In this document: positions 44,101-57,212 of the stretch, piece after piece
Numbering within the stretch: position 1 is the stretch's first letter
Layout: each line of letters begins with the position of its first letter
Origin: Perkinsus marinus ATCC 50983
Lineage: Eukaryota > Perkinsozoa > Perkinsida > Perkinsidae
Assembly: GCF_000006405.1 (NCBI RefSeq)
Contig: NW_003205208.1
Span: 125,897 to 189,896 of the forward strand
DNA length: 64,000 nt
Direction: 5' to 3'
Made by a program: the position numbers and the translations under genes
The notes under the pieces: generated by a model
The model's database searches: none
What the model was told of the DNA's origin: nothing
The model's input: only the letters and a program-made list of their open reading frames with translations

Positions 44101-47100
44101 CAAGTCGAAAGTCCCGAGTTGTCCCCTTCTGGAGAGCTCCGGGTTCCCTTGTATATATCCAACAATGGGCAGAACTTCTCGCCAGATGGTATCGATAGCT
44201 GGGACGCTGACGATGATAGTCACGATGACCCGAAATCTTTAAAGTGCGACAAACAGTGTTGGAATATATGTTCGCCTATCTCAGCTGAGTTGTGCGAATT
44301 CGGGTAGAAGTGCCCCGAAACTTCCTCAAAATTTCCATATTCTCGCTGGAACATGTAGTTTACCATGTGCATAATTTCCCACACTGGTGATATAATACGT
44401 TATCACTGATGGAGTCCATTGATAGCTGTTCAGATACTACACGTTCCACTTGCCCGTTGCCGTTTACAGTGTGTCACCGCGAGAGGGCAACATCCACGGA
44501 GGTGGGCTGGTCTCGGTAAATGGTGGGCCCTTTGTGAGGACTTCGAATCTCCTTTGCTCTTTTGATTGGGTTCATGTGGACCCTACAGTGGCTCGACCAG
44601 TCGTGGTATCGAGCACGCAAGTCCTTTGTCCAGTGCCGGACATGTGGGACGCGAGGACAGCCGATGCTTTGAATCGGCGAGCTAAGATACGCATCACTTT
44701 GAACGGCATCGACTGGAGTCTTTCCTACGCGACGTTCACTTTCTACAGTATGAGCCCACCAGGATTCACAACTCACCACACGGGCGAACTGACGTTCACA
44801 TCGCAAATTCGGTCATGCCCTGCAGGCCACATGTGCGAGGAATTCGGTCTGAGCCACCCATTGCCCTGCCCTCCAGGAAGCTATCAGCCTAGGGTTGGCA
44901 GCAGACAGTGCCTTGAATGCCCTAAGGGATATTATTGCCCTCGTGTGAGGATGGAGAGACCTGTGATTTGCCCAGCTGGATGGGTGTGTGACGAGGAAGG
45001 GCTGATGACTCCGTACAAGCGTTGTCCAGCTGGCTTCATTTGCTTAGAAGGAACTGCCACGGGTTCAGAGGCCCCTGTGGTGACCACTCTTGTTGAATCC
45101 AATAATCCTAATATCAATACTGCCGGACTGAACGCCCCTAAACTATGCCCGAGAGGACTGCACTGTTATCCGGGTACTCTTGCACTGCGATCGTCCCCGG
45201 GCAATTTGAGTACCCCACAACCTTGCTCACAAGGTTTCTTCTGCCCACCAGGGAGTGCCATGCCTTATGGTGCTGGTGCTTGCCCACCTGGGAAGTACTG
45301 TCCTGTCCCTCGTTCAGCTGGGATAGTGTGTACCCCTCGGTTCAGATGTGGACCGATGCCTGGGCAATTCGAACCCACTGAATGTCCTGCGGGGACATTT
45401 AATCCCTATCACGGCCAGCACAACTGCACATTGTGTCGTGAGGGAGGCGTATGTCCGTTTCCCCTCATGGATCGGCCCAAGCCGGCTGAGTGTGGTTATG
45501 TGGCTGCGAGAAAAGGAATCAAATCACACTCTGGAAACGACTTGTGCCCGGCTGGCAGAATATGCAGCTGGGGTGTGGCGACCACCAGCGAACCTAAAAT
45601 TTGCACGACGATCTCGTATGACTCAGCGGTGAACATTTCTTCCCTTGAGGAGTCGTGCAAGTCTGAGCTCGGACAGGCCTTCGTCCCTCGGGAAAGGGCG
45701 CGCCTGGTACGCATAGGCGGGGTCGTTCCTAATACATGGAATGACTCGTTGGGTCTATGCTGTTGGGACTCTGACAGAGTACTGCAGTTCTTGACTGACG
45801 TTGCCTTGTATTATGAGGGACTCAGAAACCCTCTCGTCAATGAGGCTCGAGCAACATGGATGTTGGTTGGAAAAGTACGGCAAGTCAACGCGGAGGACCG
45901 TATCAGAGACAGTACAGCTGCTGGTTTTGATGGTCTCGAAATGCTCGCTAATTTCACTGACGACTCTCTACGTCTTTCATGGCGAGTGCATCTAACGAGA
46001 GTGCGCCGAAAGATACTTTTGGAGATAGCGCGACAGTACTTTTTCAAAGGACCTGAGCCTTGTCCTAAAGGAACCTTCTGTAACACAGGGACGTGTGCCG
46101 ATCTCATGACCGTTATTTCTGATTCTGGTCAAACTTCTTCGTCACGTAGACGACGGCTCGAGGCTGAAGACGTTGCGGGGGTCGACGGTGTCACACGACG
46201 AAAGGCCTTGCCGGACTCCGCAATCGAGTATGCCAATATGCCCAAAGCTGATCTTGTACGCATGGAAGAAGACGAACAGGATGAGGCTATTATACAAATC
46301 AGAATGCTGACATCTACGGAACGCATCTCTTCATATTCACTCGGAGGAGTTCGACTACTGCAAAGCGACTCTGAAGGAGAACTGCAGACGATTACCCTAT
46401 CGGCCAATCACCCACTGGCTATTCGTGCTCCTCAGCAGTGCTTAGCTGGCACATATTGCAGTATTAGAGCCAATTCGAGCCTAGGGACAAGTCTGTGCTC
46501 AGCGGGCCAGTATTGTCCTTCTGGAGCGTCGGAACCTTCTCCGGCTCCTGAGGGGGAGTTTGTTGGTGAAGTTGCCCGAGTGCGAGGTCGCATGTGCACT
46601 CCCGGAAAATTCGCGCCAAACCCGAGCTCTCCGATTTGCTATCCGTGCCCTCCAGGATACAGTTGCCCGAATTTTGGTACGCGCACTCTATTTTTATGTC
46701 CGCCCGGGACATTCAGACGGTCGTCGGGTGACGACGTGGCTTCGGTATTTGATGACGAAACGCCAGTTGTTGTGGGAGAGTCCGGAGACACTTCGGAAAG
46801 CAGTATTTCCTGCACTCCTTGTGACGCGGGGACGTGGACAGTCCTGAGAGGCACTGAAGATGAGACCGGCTGCGACCCGTGCCCTGCAGGTCGCTTCTGT
46901 TTTACCAAGACCGGCAATTTGAGCGAAACTAACCCCTGTCCGGAAGGCTATATATGTGGTGAAGGCACTACGCTAGAGACTGCCTCGAAAATACCTTGTT
47001 TTAATGGCTACTACTGCGGGACCGGAACGAGCCCAATCTCAGTGTACGACTCGCTGTGTTTAAAGGAGTTTTATTGTCCTGAAGGAACTACTTACGCCAA

Positions 47101-50100
47101 TCGATACAACTTTCGTTGTCCGACAGGATTTTACTGTCCTCCTGGAACTGGTTGGAAACCGGACATGGACGTGCCCCTACGCCCCAACTCAGCGTATATC
47201 AAGTATAGCGATTTTTTAATCCTGCAAGTCGCGGCCCAGTACTGTTTGAGACAGATCCATGCTGCTGAGTTCAAGCAAATTGAGCTGATCAACGCGGAGA
47301 GTCTTAACAATGAACTGTTGGATGAATTACCCGAAGCTGAGGTTCAGACGCGTTTGTCACAGTGGACCTCATCCATGTCGTCCTGTGTCCAATCCCAAGT
47401 GGAATACATTCCTATGCTCGCTGAAGGCGCAGAAGGCGTAGCGAAGTCTCTCTATGAAGATGAGGATTGGCACAGTAGACAACTGCTGGCCTTACAGACG
47501 CCATGGAAGGCTCCTTACGAGTACTCTAACAAATGTCTCAACGAGACATTCCCTCGAATGAGAAATGGATCAACTTGGGATTGTCTTTGTCACGAAGAAA
47601 TCAACGACGGTCATCTGATGAGATGCCTCACGAGAGCTGTTGATCCCTACGATGAGCCCTATGGCGCTCCTTTTCGCTACGACATCGATGACGAGCTCAG
47701 CAGTACATCTTGTTCACCGTGGCCTGACTGTATCGACTGGTCCAGGGTTTCCCAAGACAATAGTGCCCCTGGTCCAGAGGGAGGACCATACTGGGACGAC
47801 TTCGACCGCCTCGCCGTCTCGTTCATCGACTACGTCCGAGATGCATTAGTGAAAGAGATGGAAAGGACAGCTACTGATATTGATGATAACGGTGAGAGTA
47901 AACAGAGCATAACTAGATGCCCTTTTGGGACTCTGACTTCTGAGGACGCCGCGTCTGAACTCGCCATGTGTACTAAGCGGAAGTCGATCGTCTCCCTGGA
48001 AGACAACGCTGATATTATCGTATCACGCGTGAATCCAATAGCTATGGCCAATGTGGAATCGATCCCCAGGCCGATACCCGCATCACAGCAAGGCACTATT
48101 ATCCCCGTTATTGATGACGAAGATGAACGTATAGTCTACAGTCTACCTGCACGAGCAAGCGCGATCATCACGCTTGATTTGAGGCGCCTTCCGTCTGGAG
48201 TGGAATATGGCAGAGATTGGCGAGTCAGAGTTTTCGTTAATGATAGTCTCCCTCATGATTTCGACGATTCTCAAATGTGCGAGGAAATCTGGTCTAGATG
48301 GTACTCGGACAAAGAGGTCTACTTTGACAGCTTGCCCGATGTCCGGGAGGATAATCTACGGAATCATAATTGCACTATGGCGGACATGCCTATTGCTCTC
48401 GAGAGGTTTATGATGGCGTCTGGCAGTCTCTGTCCGAGCATCACAGACCCATTCTGTATCGGCTTTGGCTTTACTCAGTCGATCTCAACGACTGCCTGCA
48501 GAGGCGTACAAGATTCAGCAGGTCAGCCGAAAGTCATTGAGCTGTCCCTTCACGCCATGGTGGACATCCAGTTCCGAATTGAAGTGCAGATCCTCAATGG
48601 TATGGTCATGGCTGATAGATTCAGCTACATACAAACTGCCTCAGTAGAGGTCCTTGAGCCCTCTAGAAATCTACTGGGAACGACCAATGCGTTTGTGGTA
48701 GAGCTACGTCATGATAGCGGCGTGGCCTTGCCGTTCAATACCCCTCTGGCGGCTCTTAATCGCCTCACAACAGATCTCGATGTCAAGTATGATGAGCTTA
48801 GCAGACAGTCGACAGTATCAGGCGTGGTAGCATCATCACAACGCGGCGTCCTTAGTAAAGCCACGTTGTCTTGGTTACCGAGGGACAGTAATCTGACCAA
48901 CTGTATGAGGCATCCTGCTGACTATGATGAGTATCTTTGGGCCGGTTCCTACTTCACCAATAAGAGAAAAACGGTGTGGATGTCGCACTTGCCATTTTTC
49001 TCGAATTGTCGCGGCTTCGGACGAGTGATTCCACTATGGCAAGTTGTGGAGCAAGGACAGAACTGCCGGATCGTGGCTGAGGAGGACACTGTAGGGCTCA
49101 CCTCGAAATGCCCACCTAACTTGGGGCATCCCGCCAGGTTGTCATCGACCGGCTCAGCTTTGGTGCACTCCCTAGTGGTGACTACTGTGGACCCAGCAAT
49201 GATGCTGCGACAGGACCCGTTGAGCTGTCTTGTGTAATGGATGAGATACCCAATGAGAAACTCTTCTTGCCTCGATGGTTTGAAGGCCGCTCGGGTAGCC
49301 GCCAAGCAGTCTCATAGGGACAGAAACGATCAAGTCAGGGACAATACTTTTCTATATATCCCGACGAGCTCTCACTCCTGTTGAATACGCGTCCATTGAA
49401 GAGCCATCAGCTGTAAGTGAGACTCAAAAGTAATAGAAATTGAGATTATACTGATTCTAGGATGCCGTTCCTGTGGTGCTGATACGGGGCGCGAATTCGG
49501 ATGGAAAACTGATGAAAGTCGTATCGTTAAGCCTCAAGTACTGGCAGAAAACCTCCAAAGAGAAAGTGATTAACAAGGGGTAAAATTAAAGGAGCTTTTA
49601 CTAGTAGGTTCTCATCAAGGCGGAAGTGGAGTATTCGGAGTTCGATGATCCAACAGCACAGCAAATGAGCGGCGAGGCCCTTTGGGAATACACGTTAAAG
49701 ATACAATGGGAGGGGATGAGCCATATCGGAGTAGGTTGGATCGATGAAAGACGGTGCTGGAAAATATATGTTCACTTTCCTCGGGAGTTTTCTCATCAGT
49801 TATTGAGGTCGGCGTTTGATCTAGGGTAGAAGTGTGCAGACGTCAACGGAAATTTACCAAAATTTCCTCGAAAATTCCTCATTGTGACCAGCACATGTAT
49901 ATTTTTCTATTCATGTTGAGCTCAATGTGGTTCGCGTGTTAGGTTATGAACAGCTTTGCTTTCCCTGGAGATTTCTACGTTCTGATCTTCTTCGCAACCT
50001 CAGTGCTCCTACTGGCAGTAATGGCCCTGTTTTGGGCTTACAACTGGACTTTCAGCTCGATAAAATTCCCTCCTAAGGTAAATCATCATCATCAGAAAAA

Positions 50101-53100
50101 CATGAGCTCTTCGGTTTTCAGCTGACCGACTCGCGTTATGTAAGACTTATCTGCCAACCTGCGTTCAAAGGAGCGGTGCTTGCTGCATTGCCGTGCTTGC
50201 CGATACTCATGCTCCTTATAATGTTCATTCGAGGCACCGTTGGAGCCTTTTCACTTCCTTTTTTTGAGTGTCCTGAGGGAACTGCACTCGAAAACTGCCG
50301 AATTGGTATTTTCGATGGTTTTACCACCAGCTGGAATGGAGAAACCAAGGTGTCCATTTTCGGACCTAATCTGTATCTTAGTAACGTGAACCTCAGGATA
50401 CAGCGACAACGGCACAGCAAAGACGCCGAGCTAGATCAGGAGTAGTTCTACTAGCTGTGGGAGCGTATATAACAATTCAAAGCGTTAAGGCAAGTATTTG
50501 CCGTTGGGACAGGATTTGGATTTATCACATTGATAAATAGCATGTGAGTTTGACTGTTGGCAGTCGCTAAGAACTGAACAGTTATGCATATCTGGATTTT
50601 TCAGAGGGCTTCAATTTTCAATTTGAGAGTACAACTATAGACTGCGGAAGGCTTCTGAAACGGTGTCAATGAATTTACATTGTTATTATGTTGATATTAT
50701 TCACAGTGGACTTTCTCAAAAATTGAGGGGTTGAAAATATTACTTTGCAAAACGATTTGGTTCACACTGGAGTTTCACCCTAGTGATATGAAAAACATAT
50801 TTCACGACTACTGCATATCACCGCGAATATCGCGTTTTTCGCAGAGTATTACACCACTTCACGTAAAACGGGTGAAACTCCATTGTTATCATGTTGATAT
50901 TACTCAAAGCTGACTTTCGAACTCTCAGAAATTGAAGGTGTTGAAAATATTACGTCGCGTAACGGTGTAGAGTAACTAGACCAGATCATTCAGTAGGAGT
51001 TATATTGTGTGACTAGTGCTGAATGTCGTTCTGTATTTCGCGATTCGGTGATATACCTTCTGTCAGGCATTCCTTCCTCCGGCTGAGTCTAAATTCTACG
51101 CGGATGAATCGAATGGAGAAGGTGAGCAGTGTGTGGGAAAATGCACAAAAGAAAAATCCTGGGAAAATTTCCGGAAAAGTTTTTGTTGGTTTTTGTATAC
51201 TCCTATTTGTGGTGAGGAAAACCTTGAATTGAGCCGAGAAGAGAAAACGTATACTCCAATACCGTTAAGAATGTTTTCTTTCGGACGTCAACTTTTTTGA
51301 TTTCCATGAAAAAAACGGACACACAGTATGTCTGAACTTGTTCGTGAAAAGCGAGGAGAATCTTTTCATCGCTCATGAAAAAGCCAGTTTTCAGAAGGGA
51401 ATTATTTATGTAAACATTGCGTTTCTTGGATATCCAATTTTTTACACTTTTCATCTCAGATTTTGACGATTTCGATGAGCTCGTCGGTGATGATTATGAA
51501 AATGTAGGGCGCAAAAGAAGACTAGAAGACAGCGAACTGCGTAACGCTCTAGTGTTGAATGCCGCAGTGATTTTCTTACGGTCCGTAAACCATCCGAGGG
51601 AATGGAGAAGGAGAAGGACAATAATAATGCTATTAAGCTCAAGCAACGAACCGTGCGACATTAATAGTGTTTTTACGAACAAAGTCGTCTTTATTGGCCA
51701 CAATACGAGAGTACTCGAAGCATTGAATGCGAATACTCTCATATTTCCGGCAATCGAATAATCTATGGGCAATATCATCAACTATGCCACAGTGATGGTT
51801 TTTCCTTACTTCAGCTTCTGATGAGCCTATTTTCATACCGCACATTTGGAAGCGAACGTGCTTCGCTTTGATGCAATTTACTATGGCGGTGGTGGCGCTG
51901 ATTGTACTTCAATTTTCCTTCTCGGAATTTTTCATGAGCAACCTCTGGCTGATGCTGTTGGGACTGTATATTCTCAGTGAGTCCACGGGAGCCAGCCACA
52001 TGATTTTGGACCGTTTTGACGCAGGTATAATCGTTGAAGTCATCCTGAACACACTCGTGGCTGAGAGACTACTGTTAGTGCCTGCTGTTAACGTGCTAAG
52101 ACTGTCGTCTTCGCTTGCAGTGTTGGCCAGCAAGGATTTCTTCACTTTTATTTTAACCCAGTTCGTTGTAAGCGTTCTTCTGCGATCATTCAAGTCTGGC
52201 AAAAATGGCAATTCGGACTTGCACTTGGTCGAGGAATGCTGTTGTTTATTTCTACTACCAGTGACGTTACCATAGCTGCCTGTGCTTTGCATGCCTACAG
52301 CAGTTGACTCTGGTGTTGTTCGCTAATCCGATACCCCCGAATGATTCAGTTATTTGTAAAGAATATCCGATATATACTCGATCATCTCAGCTGAGCTCAG
52401 GAAGTTAATATATGAATTTGGTAGAAGTGTTTACAAACCAACAAGATCCTCACAAAATTTTCTTATTGTCAACCACATATGTTGGTGACGAATATTTTGC
52501 ATATTTCCCTCCACACTGCATAGAGCAGTCGCCCATGGCATCAGGTCCTGGCCGTCCAGACTGTTGATCGTATGTACATATCACCAAACAAGGGAGGCTT
52601 ATTAAACCAATTATATATTCTCATCACTTCCGTTGTCGAGGCGATAACGTGGTTGTTGAAAGGCGGTGATAGGAGCGATGTTCAGGCGAGGTTGCGGCCT
52701 AAAGGTGCCTCTTTTGAAACCGATGCCGCACATAGTGAAATAGTTGCAGATGCTACCGCTCCAGTCTTCGAGGAGTTCCTTATTGATGCTTTGGGAAAGC
52801 CCATGGAGATGGAGGAAAAAGGCAATCGTGAAGTGATCGATGAGAAAAAGTCCATGGAGGAGGCTGTTGAAGAATATGATACGCGTGTAGAAGATATGAT
52901 AGGATTTCTAGCAGGGTACGGTGTAAATCAAAAAAGCGTGAGTTCGTGCTTTAGATACTCTTCTGAGCTGGTGGACACTTTCTTATCACCTGTCTCCATT
53001 TTCCTCTGTTACTCTCTTTACGACGAGAGTCAAGTCCTGGGAAAGTAGGCGTTGAGTGGACGTCGCGCGTCAGCAGTGCATGGTCTTAGTTATAATATAG

Positions 53101-55574
53101 CATCAGAGCAAACGTCGTATTATATTGGCTTTACGTTGATACTGACAGTCACTCGTCTGATCTCTGACATTCTATGTCTGAATTCACTGGAGTTGTTCCA
53201 AGGCTGGAAGCTGTTGGATTACTTCAAGTTGGAAGTTTATGCAACTTTACCAGCTGCAAATACTTCATAGCAGATATTGTCATTATCGGTTTTCCTCGCG
53301 GCCTCATCGGTGGAAGGGCAAAGGAGAGCCTCTTGACGACTCTGTGGCGCCTCACTTGAGGAGTTTGGATTTGATGTGTTTTTCCGAGCAGTATTATTTC
53401 TGCTGCTTCCTCAGCGGCTTAGGTTGGCAAGCTGTAGGGCATCTCTTGCGAGAGTGTTCATCATGTATAGGTATGATTATATGGATTATTGGTATGCAAA
53501 TAATTCTGACGGCTCGTTGGAATATATTCGACGATCCCGCGTCTTCAATAGTATTTGTGCTGAGCATAGCTGCATGTAGACTAGGCCAGGCAGCTACTAT
53601 CACCACAGCGGACTACCTTCAACTGTGGCAAGTCTGTGGCTCATAGTGTATTGGTGAATTACCAACACCAGGTGAAGGAATCTTTAGTGAAGCATTCAAC
53701 AGCGACAGTGGCGAGCTTGACAGCTGCCGCCACCCGAAAAGAAGGGCAGGTTGCGCCCGATGCACGGGTGATGATATCAGCACCACCTGGGTCGGCACTG
53801 GCTTGTTGGGTGGGATCTATAGAGTAGATTATCAATAATAATACTGTTCTTTGCCTCTAAGCCCGAGCCTAGCCCAACAGAGACGCATGCTTCTAATTTG
53901 GAACGATATCGTCAAGCGTTCCTAAAGGAAAACAAACTGTGGCTACAGCATTCCTTTGATGAGATTCTGAAAGACCAGGTAGCACTATTATCACAGAGTT
54001 GTCACTAAATATGCCACAGGCACTTGTGAAATATCGAGGAATCCTGTTGAGATCTCTAGCCGATGTGCTCGGCGAAGTTGATCCTCATAAATACATCCCT
54101 CTCAGTGATGAAAATCCAATAGCCGTTGGAGAGGTTCGAGGGGGATCCTATACGGGTTCTTCCGAGGTGAGAGCGTCATTTATGGAAGACGCTTTTGGAG
54201 AATAGGAGTTTGAACACCGCGGTAGTTGGTTCAGATTTTGACCGGCACAGCTTTCGCTGAGGAACCTCATAGATTCCAGTTTGACGCCCCACCTCGACAT
54301 GCTCTGGTAGAGTTGTCTCTCTGTGTTAAGCGTTATGATGGGGAGTTCATCAGGCTATCAATAAGGCGGCAAATAGTAGGCATGCATATGACTCAACAGT
54401 GGCTATTGAACTTAGTCTACTTTGGGTCAGAAGGGCCAGGTGGGTGCAGTTGGATCGCTGTTGCGGTCCCCGCTGATTTGAGCAGATTTCTGCTGTATCT
54501 GCGTCGAACCTCGTCTAGAGTGAGAGCTCATCAGTTGAAAGATCATTGTGAAGTCTGCGGAGTGGATGGTCGCAATAGCAGGGGCTTGTGTATGAGCCCG
54601 GTCTACACTCACATGGAGATCGCGAATGAGTGGGCTGCCGGCTTCTGATAGTAGGAATGGATGGAGTGTTCAAGATACCGAAGGCAACGGGAGATGTCGC
54701 CGTTTTGGAATGGGCCACTTTGGGAGACCTTCTATTCGCGCTACACTCGGACTTGCACGCTCTGCTCAACATGCAGTGTATTTCCTTACTTTTATTTGCT
54801 CCCCGATTTGCTATTATGCAGGAGTATTATTGGAGACGAAATATCAACATACCGATAAGCGATCGTGGTAGGGTAGAAAATGCATCGCGGCGCCCGAGGA
54901 GTGCCTTGGAGGTCTTAGCAGAAAGCCCTTACTCACAACTTGCTACTCCTCCTAGGATCGAAAGCGCTGAAGTGAGTTCGAGGAAGTGCTGGCCTATTTT
55001 CAGCGTTCTAATTCACAGGGAGAAGTCATTCTGCGATGGCTTGAGTGGGCCCAACGCCGTGCACATGGTGAAGGTCTCGGATGGCGAGAATGGATTTCCG
55101 AGTATGGTTACGAACGCCCTGTTGGTCCTGAAGAACGGACGGCAATTGAGGATAATGCAATTGATGAACCGAGTTTAGAAGAGGTGAACTGCTGTGTTGC
55201 TCAAGTTTTGGTATGGAATTTGTGTGCAGGAGCAGATTCTGACGGACTCGTCACGCTCGGATGAATCATCGGAGCAGGACTTCACTGAGGAGCACTTGCA
55301 CTCACCGAATGCCGGTGTAATTCTCCGTTCGTGGCTCGCCAAGGTAAGTCGGTACTGCGTTTTCCAATGAGTGTGGATTCAGGCGCGTGTCGCGGTAGCG
55401 AGCAAACCAGCGCCTCTCCCACGAGTATCGGATAAGTGGTTGACTCATCAACAGCGGGCTGTATATTCGGATAGCGAGAGTTCTCCAGCCTCTTCGCAAC
55501 GTGAAAGGATACCTGCCAGCGTTGTTGAGTATGGTGGAGATGATGACTTGATCCATGGAGTCACTGATGCCTAA
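38138..55574 (+). CDS. giant IPT/TIG + cysteine-rich + multi-membrane surface protein, many exons
   Basis: One gene of about 17.4 kb. ATG 38138 opens MLNEGLLCLLLGASQSVTS, a signal peptide. The first exon runs about 900 codons of beta-rich, N-glycosylation-rich sequence, including a (Gln)7 run near 40035. IPT/TIG repeats follow: GLYEGGTDVVVSGKNFPDNT (40.9 kb), GGTRVTIYGEG (42.65 kb), GGTRVLLRGSHFLDSPDLSC (43.37 kb), PQGQATYITLSGGGF (43.95 kb). Exon 44.45-49.2 kb starts with an IPT repeat, then CPPGSYQP/CPKGYYCP/CPPGKYCP units (GCC2/GCC3 ephrin-receptor-like, 44.8-47.2 kb). Exons from 49.6 kb give hydrophobic segments (IFFATSVLLLAVMALFWAY, 50.0 kb; LPILMLLIMFIRG; FTMAVVALIVLQFSF, 51.9 kb). Conserved blocks RWKGKGEPLDDSVAPHLRSL and CFSEQYYF (53.3-53.4 kb) follow, then a CEVCG pair (54.55 kb) and a cytoplasmic tail ending at stop 55572-55574. 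Topology: large ectodomain, several membrane helices, cytoplasmic tail. Role unknown, perhaps adhesion or sensing. Confidence 0.75.
44254..44386 (-). mobile_element. family-B MITE, complete, in the giant gene's intron
   Basis: Left end CAGTGTTGGAATATATG, right end GTGCATAATTTCCCACACTG; 133 bases. It fills most of the intron before the 44.45 kb exon. Confidence 0.8.
49751..49905 (-). mobile_element. family-B MITE fragment in the giant gene
   Basis: GGTGCTGGAAAATATATGTTC at the left, GGGTAGAAGTGTGCAGACG in the middle and CAGCACATGTATA near the right; the right terminus is lost. Confidence 0.55.
50570..50970 (+). repeat. dispersed 400-bp repeat carrying a family-A MITE (copy 1)
   Basis: Flanks contain CAATTTGAGAGTACAACTA, AATTTACATTGTTATTATG and GGTTGAAAATATTAC. 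The reverse complement of the same block, MITE included at the same site, occurs at 62376-62775. It lies in an intron of the giant gene. Confidence 0.8.
50769..50881 (+). mobile_element. family-A MITE nested in a dispersed repeat
   Basis: Ends GGAGTTTCACC and GGTGAAACTCC; interior CATATTTCACGACTACTGCA matches the 24580 copy. Confidence 0.85.
51126..51265 (+). mobile_element. family-B MITE in the giant gene
   Basis: Left end CAGTGTGTGGGAAAATGCAC, right end AAACGTATACTCCAATACCG, interior GTTGGTTTTTGTATACTCCT. Confidence 0.6.
52360..52519 (-). mobile_element. family-B MITE in the giant gene
   Basis: Reverse orientation: CATCTCAGCTGAGCTCAGG near the left, TTGTCAACCACATATG inside, and TGCATATTTCCCTCCACACTG at the right. 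Confidence 0.65.
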
Positions 55575-55800
55575 TGAATGAGCTACTAAATTTCTTTGTG
55601 TGGGGGCTTGAGTTGATGCACGATGCGAGAGAATGAGTGACCTTGACGAGGCTGACATCTCGAATGTTGCTGCGCGTCGTTGATCAGAACTTATGAAATC
55701 TCGAAGGAAATTTTGAGGAAAAAAACGAACGGAAATTATACTCGCGAATTCGGTTGGAAAGAGAGCCCAACGCAGGGGTGGAGGATAATATCGAAAGGGT

Positions 55801-56320
55801 GGGGCAACTATGCCACTCAAAGAAATGCTTTATTACAATGGGTTGGTCAGGTGGGGCGACTATGCCACTCAAAGAAATGCTTTATTACAATGGGTTGGTC
55901 AGGTGGGGCGACTATGCCACTCAAAGAAATGCTTTATTACAATGGGTTGGTCAGTTGGGGGGACTATGCCACTCGAAGAAATGCTTTGTTCCAATGGGCT
56001 GGTCTGGTGGGGCAATTATGCTACTCGAAGAAATGATTTATTACATAGAGTCTCTCCAGTGGGGTAAAAATGCCCCTCCATGGAATGTATTAAAACAATG
56101 AATTTCTCGAGTGGGGCAACTATGCCACTCTAGGAAATGCATTTTTTCAAGGGATCTCTCTGATGGGACAATCATGCCATCCCGACAATATGTGTTATGA
56201 CAATGAATTTCTCGGTTGGGGCAACTATGCCACCCAAGAGATGTCCCAGTACGACGAATTTATCCAGAGGGGCGCCTATGCCATCCCGAGCTTCTCCGTA
56301 GTACAATGACCTTCGCGAGC
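55801..56320. repeat. tandem array D: about ten copies of a 52-bp unit
   Basis: The core GGGGCNACTATGCC starts units at 55801, 55853, 55905, 55957, 56009, 56061, 56113, 56165, about 56218 and about 56269. The first three are almost identical (CACTCAAAGAAATGC then TTTATTACAATGGG); later ones decay steadily. All minus and plus frames opened by the array are spurious. It lies just downstream of the giant gene. Confidence 0.93.
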
Positions 56321-56379
56321 ATACTCAACTCAGCCGCAACACGGGAAACAATTCCGCTTTTACTGAGGCGGAATCCATT

Positions 56380-56504
56380 TGGGGCAGATATGCCATGCTA
56401 GTCCTCCAGCGCTACGTATGATATTGCCAAGAAGAATCTGGTCATTCAATGACAGCTTCTTACTGTGGATAAGCCCTCTATCTCTAATTGGCATATCTGC
56501 CCCA
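56380..56504. mobile_element. small element with perfect 16-bp TIRs built on the array core
   Basis: TGGGGCAGATATGCCA (56380-56395) and its exact reverse complement TGGCATATCTGCCCCA (56489-56504) bound 93 bases of non-coding DNA. The ends contain the same GGGGYNNNTATGCC core as arrays A to D. Confidence 0.65.
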
Positions 56505-57212
56505 CGAGCGGCGAAATTCATTGCCACATTTCGTCTCAATTGGACTTACCATCGACGAAATCGTTTGGCTGCGGATTTGATTGTATTCGGGTCAAAGGAG
56601 TAATCACTCTTAGTAAGAGCCGAAAAGACCTCTAAAAGATGTGGTGAGTGCACCCACTGGCTCATGAAGAGAGCTTTACCCAATACGAATACAACTGTTA
56701 CCTTTCATTGTGTTAATGGCGCTGACTTTGAAATAGAGAATTACCCCAGCGGATCAAGATTGTTAGTATGAGCGATGGTAATATATGGCAAATTTAATTG
56801 GCCCAATTATGGATGTGAAATATCTCAAATGATCGTACCCCTGTCTGCCAGACTTTTCGCCAAGATGTTGCTCTCGAGGCAAATCTATCATTCAGGCGCG
56901 CGCTAGTATTCTGTGGCCCGCACAGAGGAGGCAAGCCTCTTAGCTATGTCGAGAAGTGGAACAGACCCTTCGAACCCTCGAGAGTAGCAGAGAATCTTCG
57001 TTTAGCTGTCAATCGCCGCTCCTGTCGCTGATAAGTGTTTCCTCACCATGTGAATTTCGTTCAATGCTGAGAATCGACCGGACGGACTATGGAGGCAATT
57101 CACGGTTTTCTATCTATTCGCTAGGCTTAGTGTTGACCACATTTTCATAATTTTGAGTAGTTTTTCCTGTTTAGAGTTTACTCGACGTGTTATTTTACGA
57201 CTAGCGCCTATC
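56505..57212. other. intergenic upstream of the DDX6 plus copy
   Basis: No gene or known repeat seen. It presumably contains the promoter and leader of the helicase copy. Sequence just before the ATG (57213) differs from that of the minus copy. Confidence 0.4.

Noticed and set aside
55680-56101. Open frames on both strands over 55.7-56.1 kb
   Set aside because: Produced by the 52-bp tandem array D; no codon bias or start context.
55801-56320. CRISPR-like regular spacing in array D (and in B, C)
   Set aside because: Units are contiguous tandem copies without unique spacers, in a eukaryotic nuclear context.
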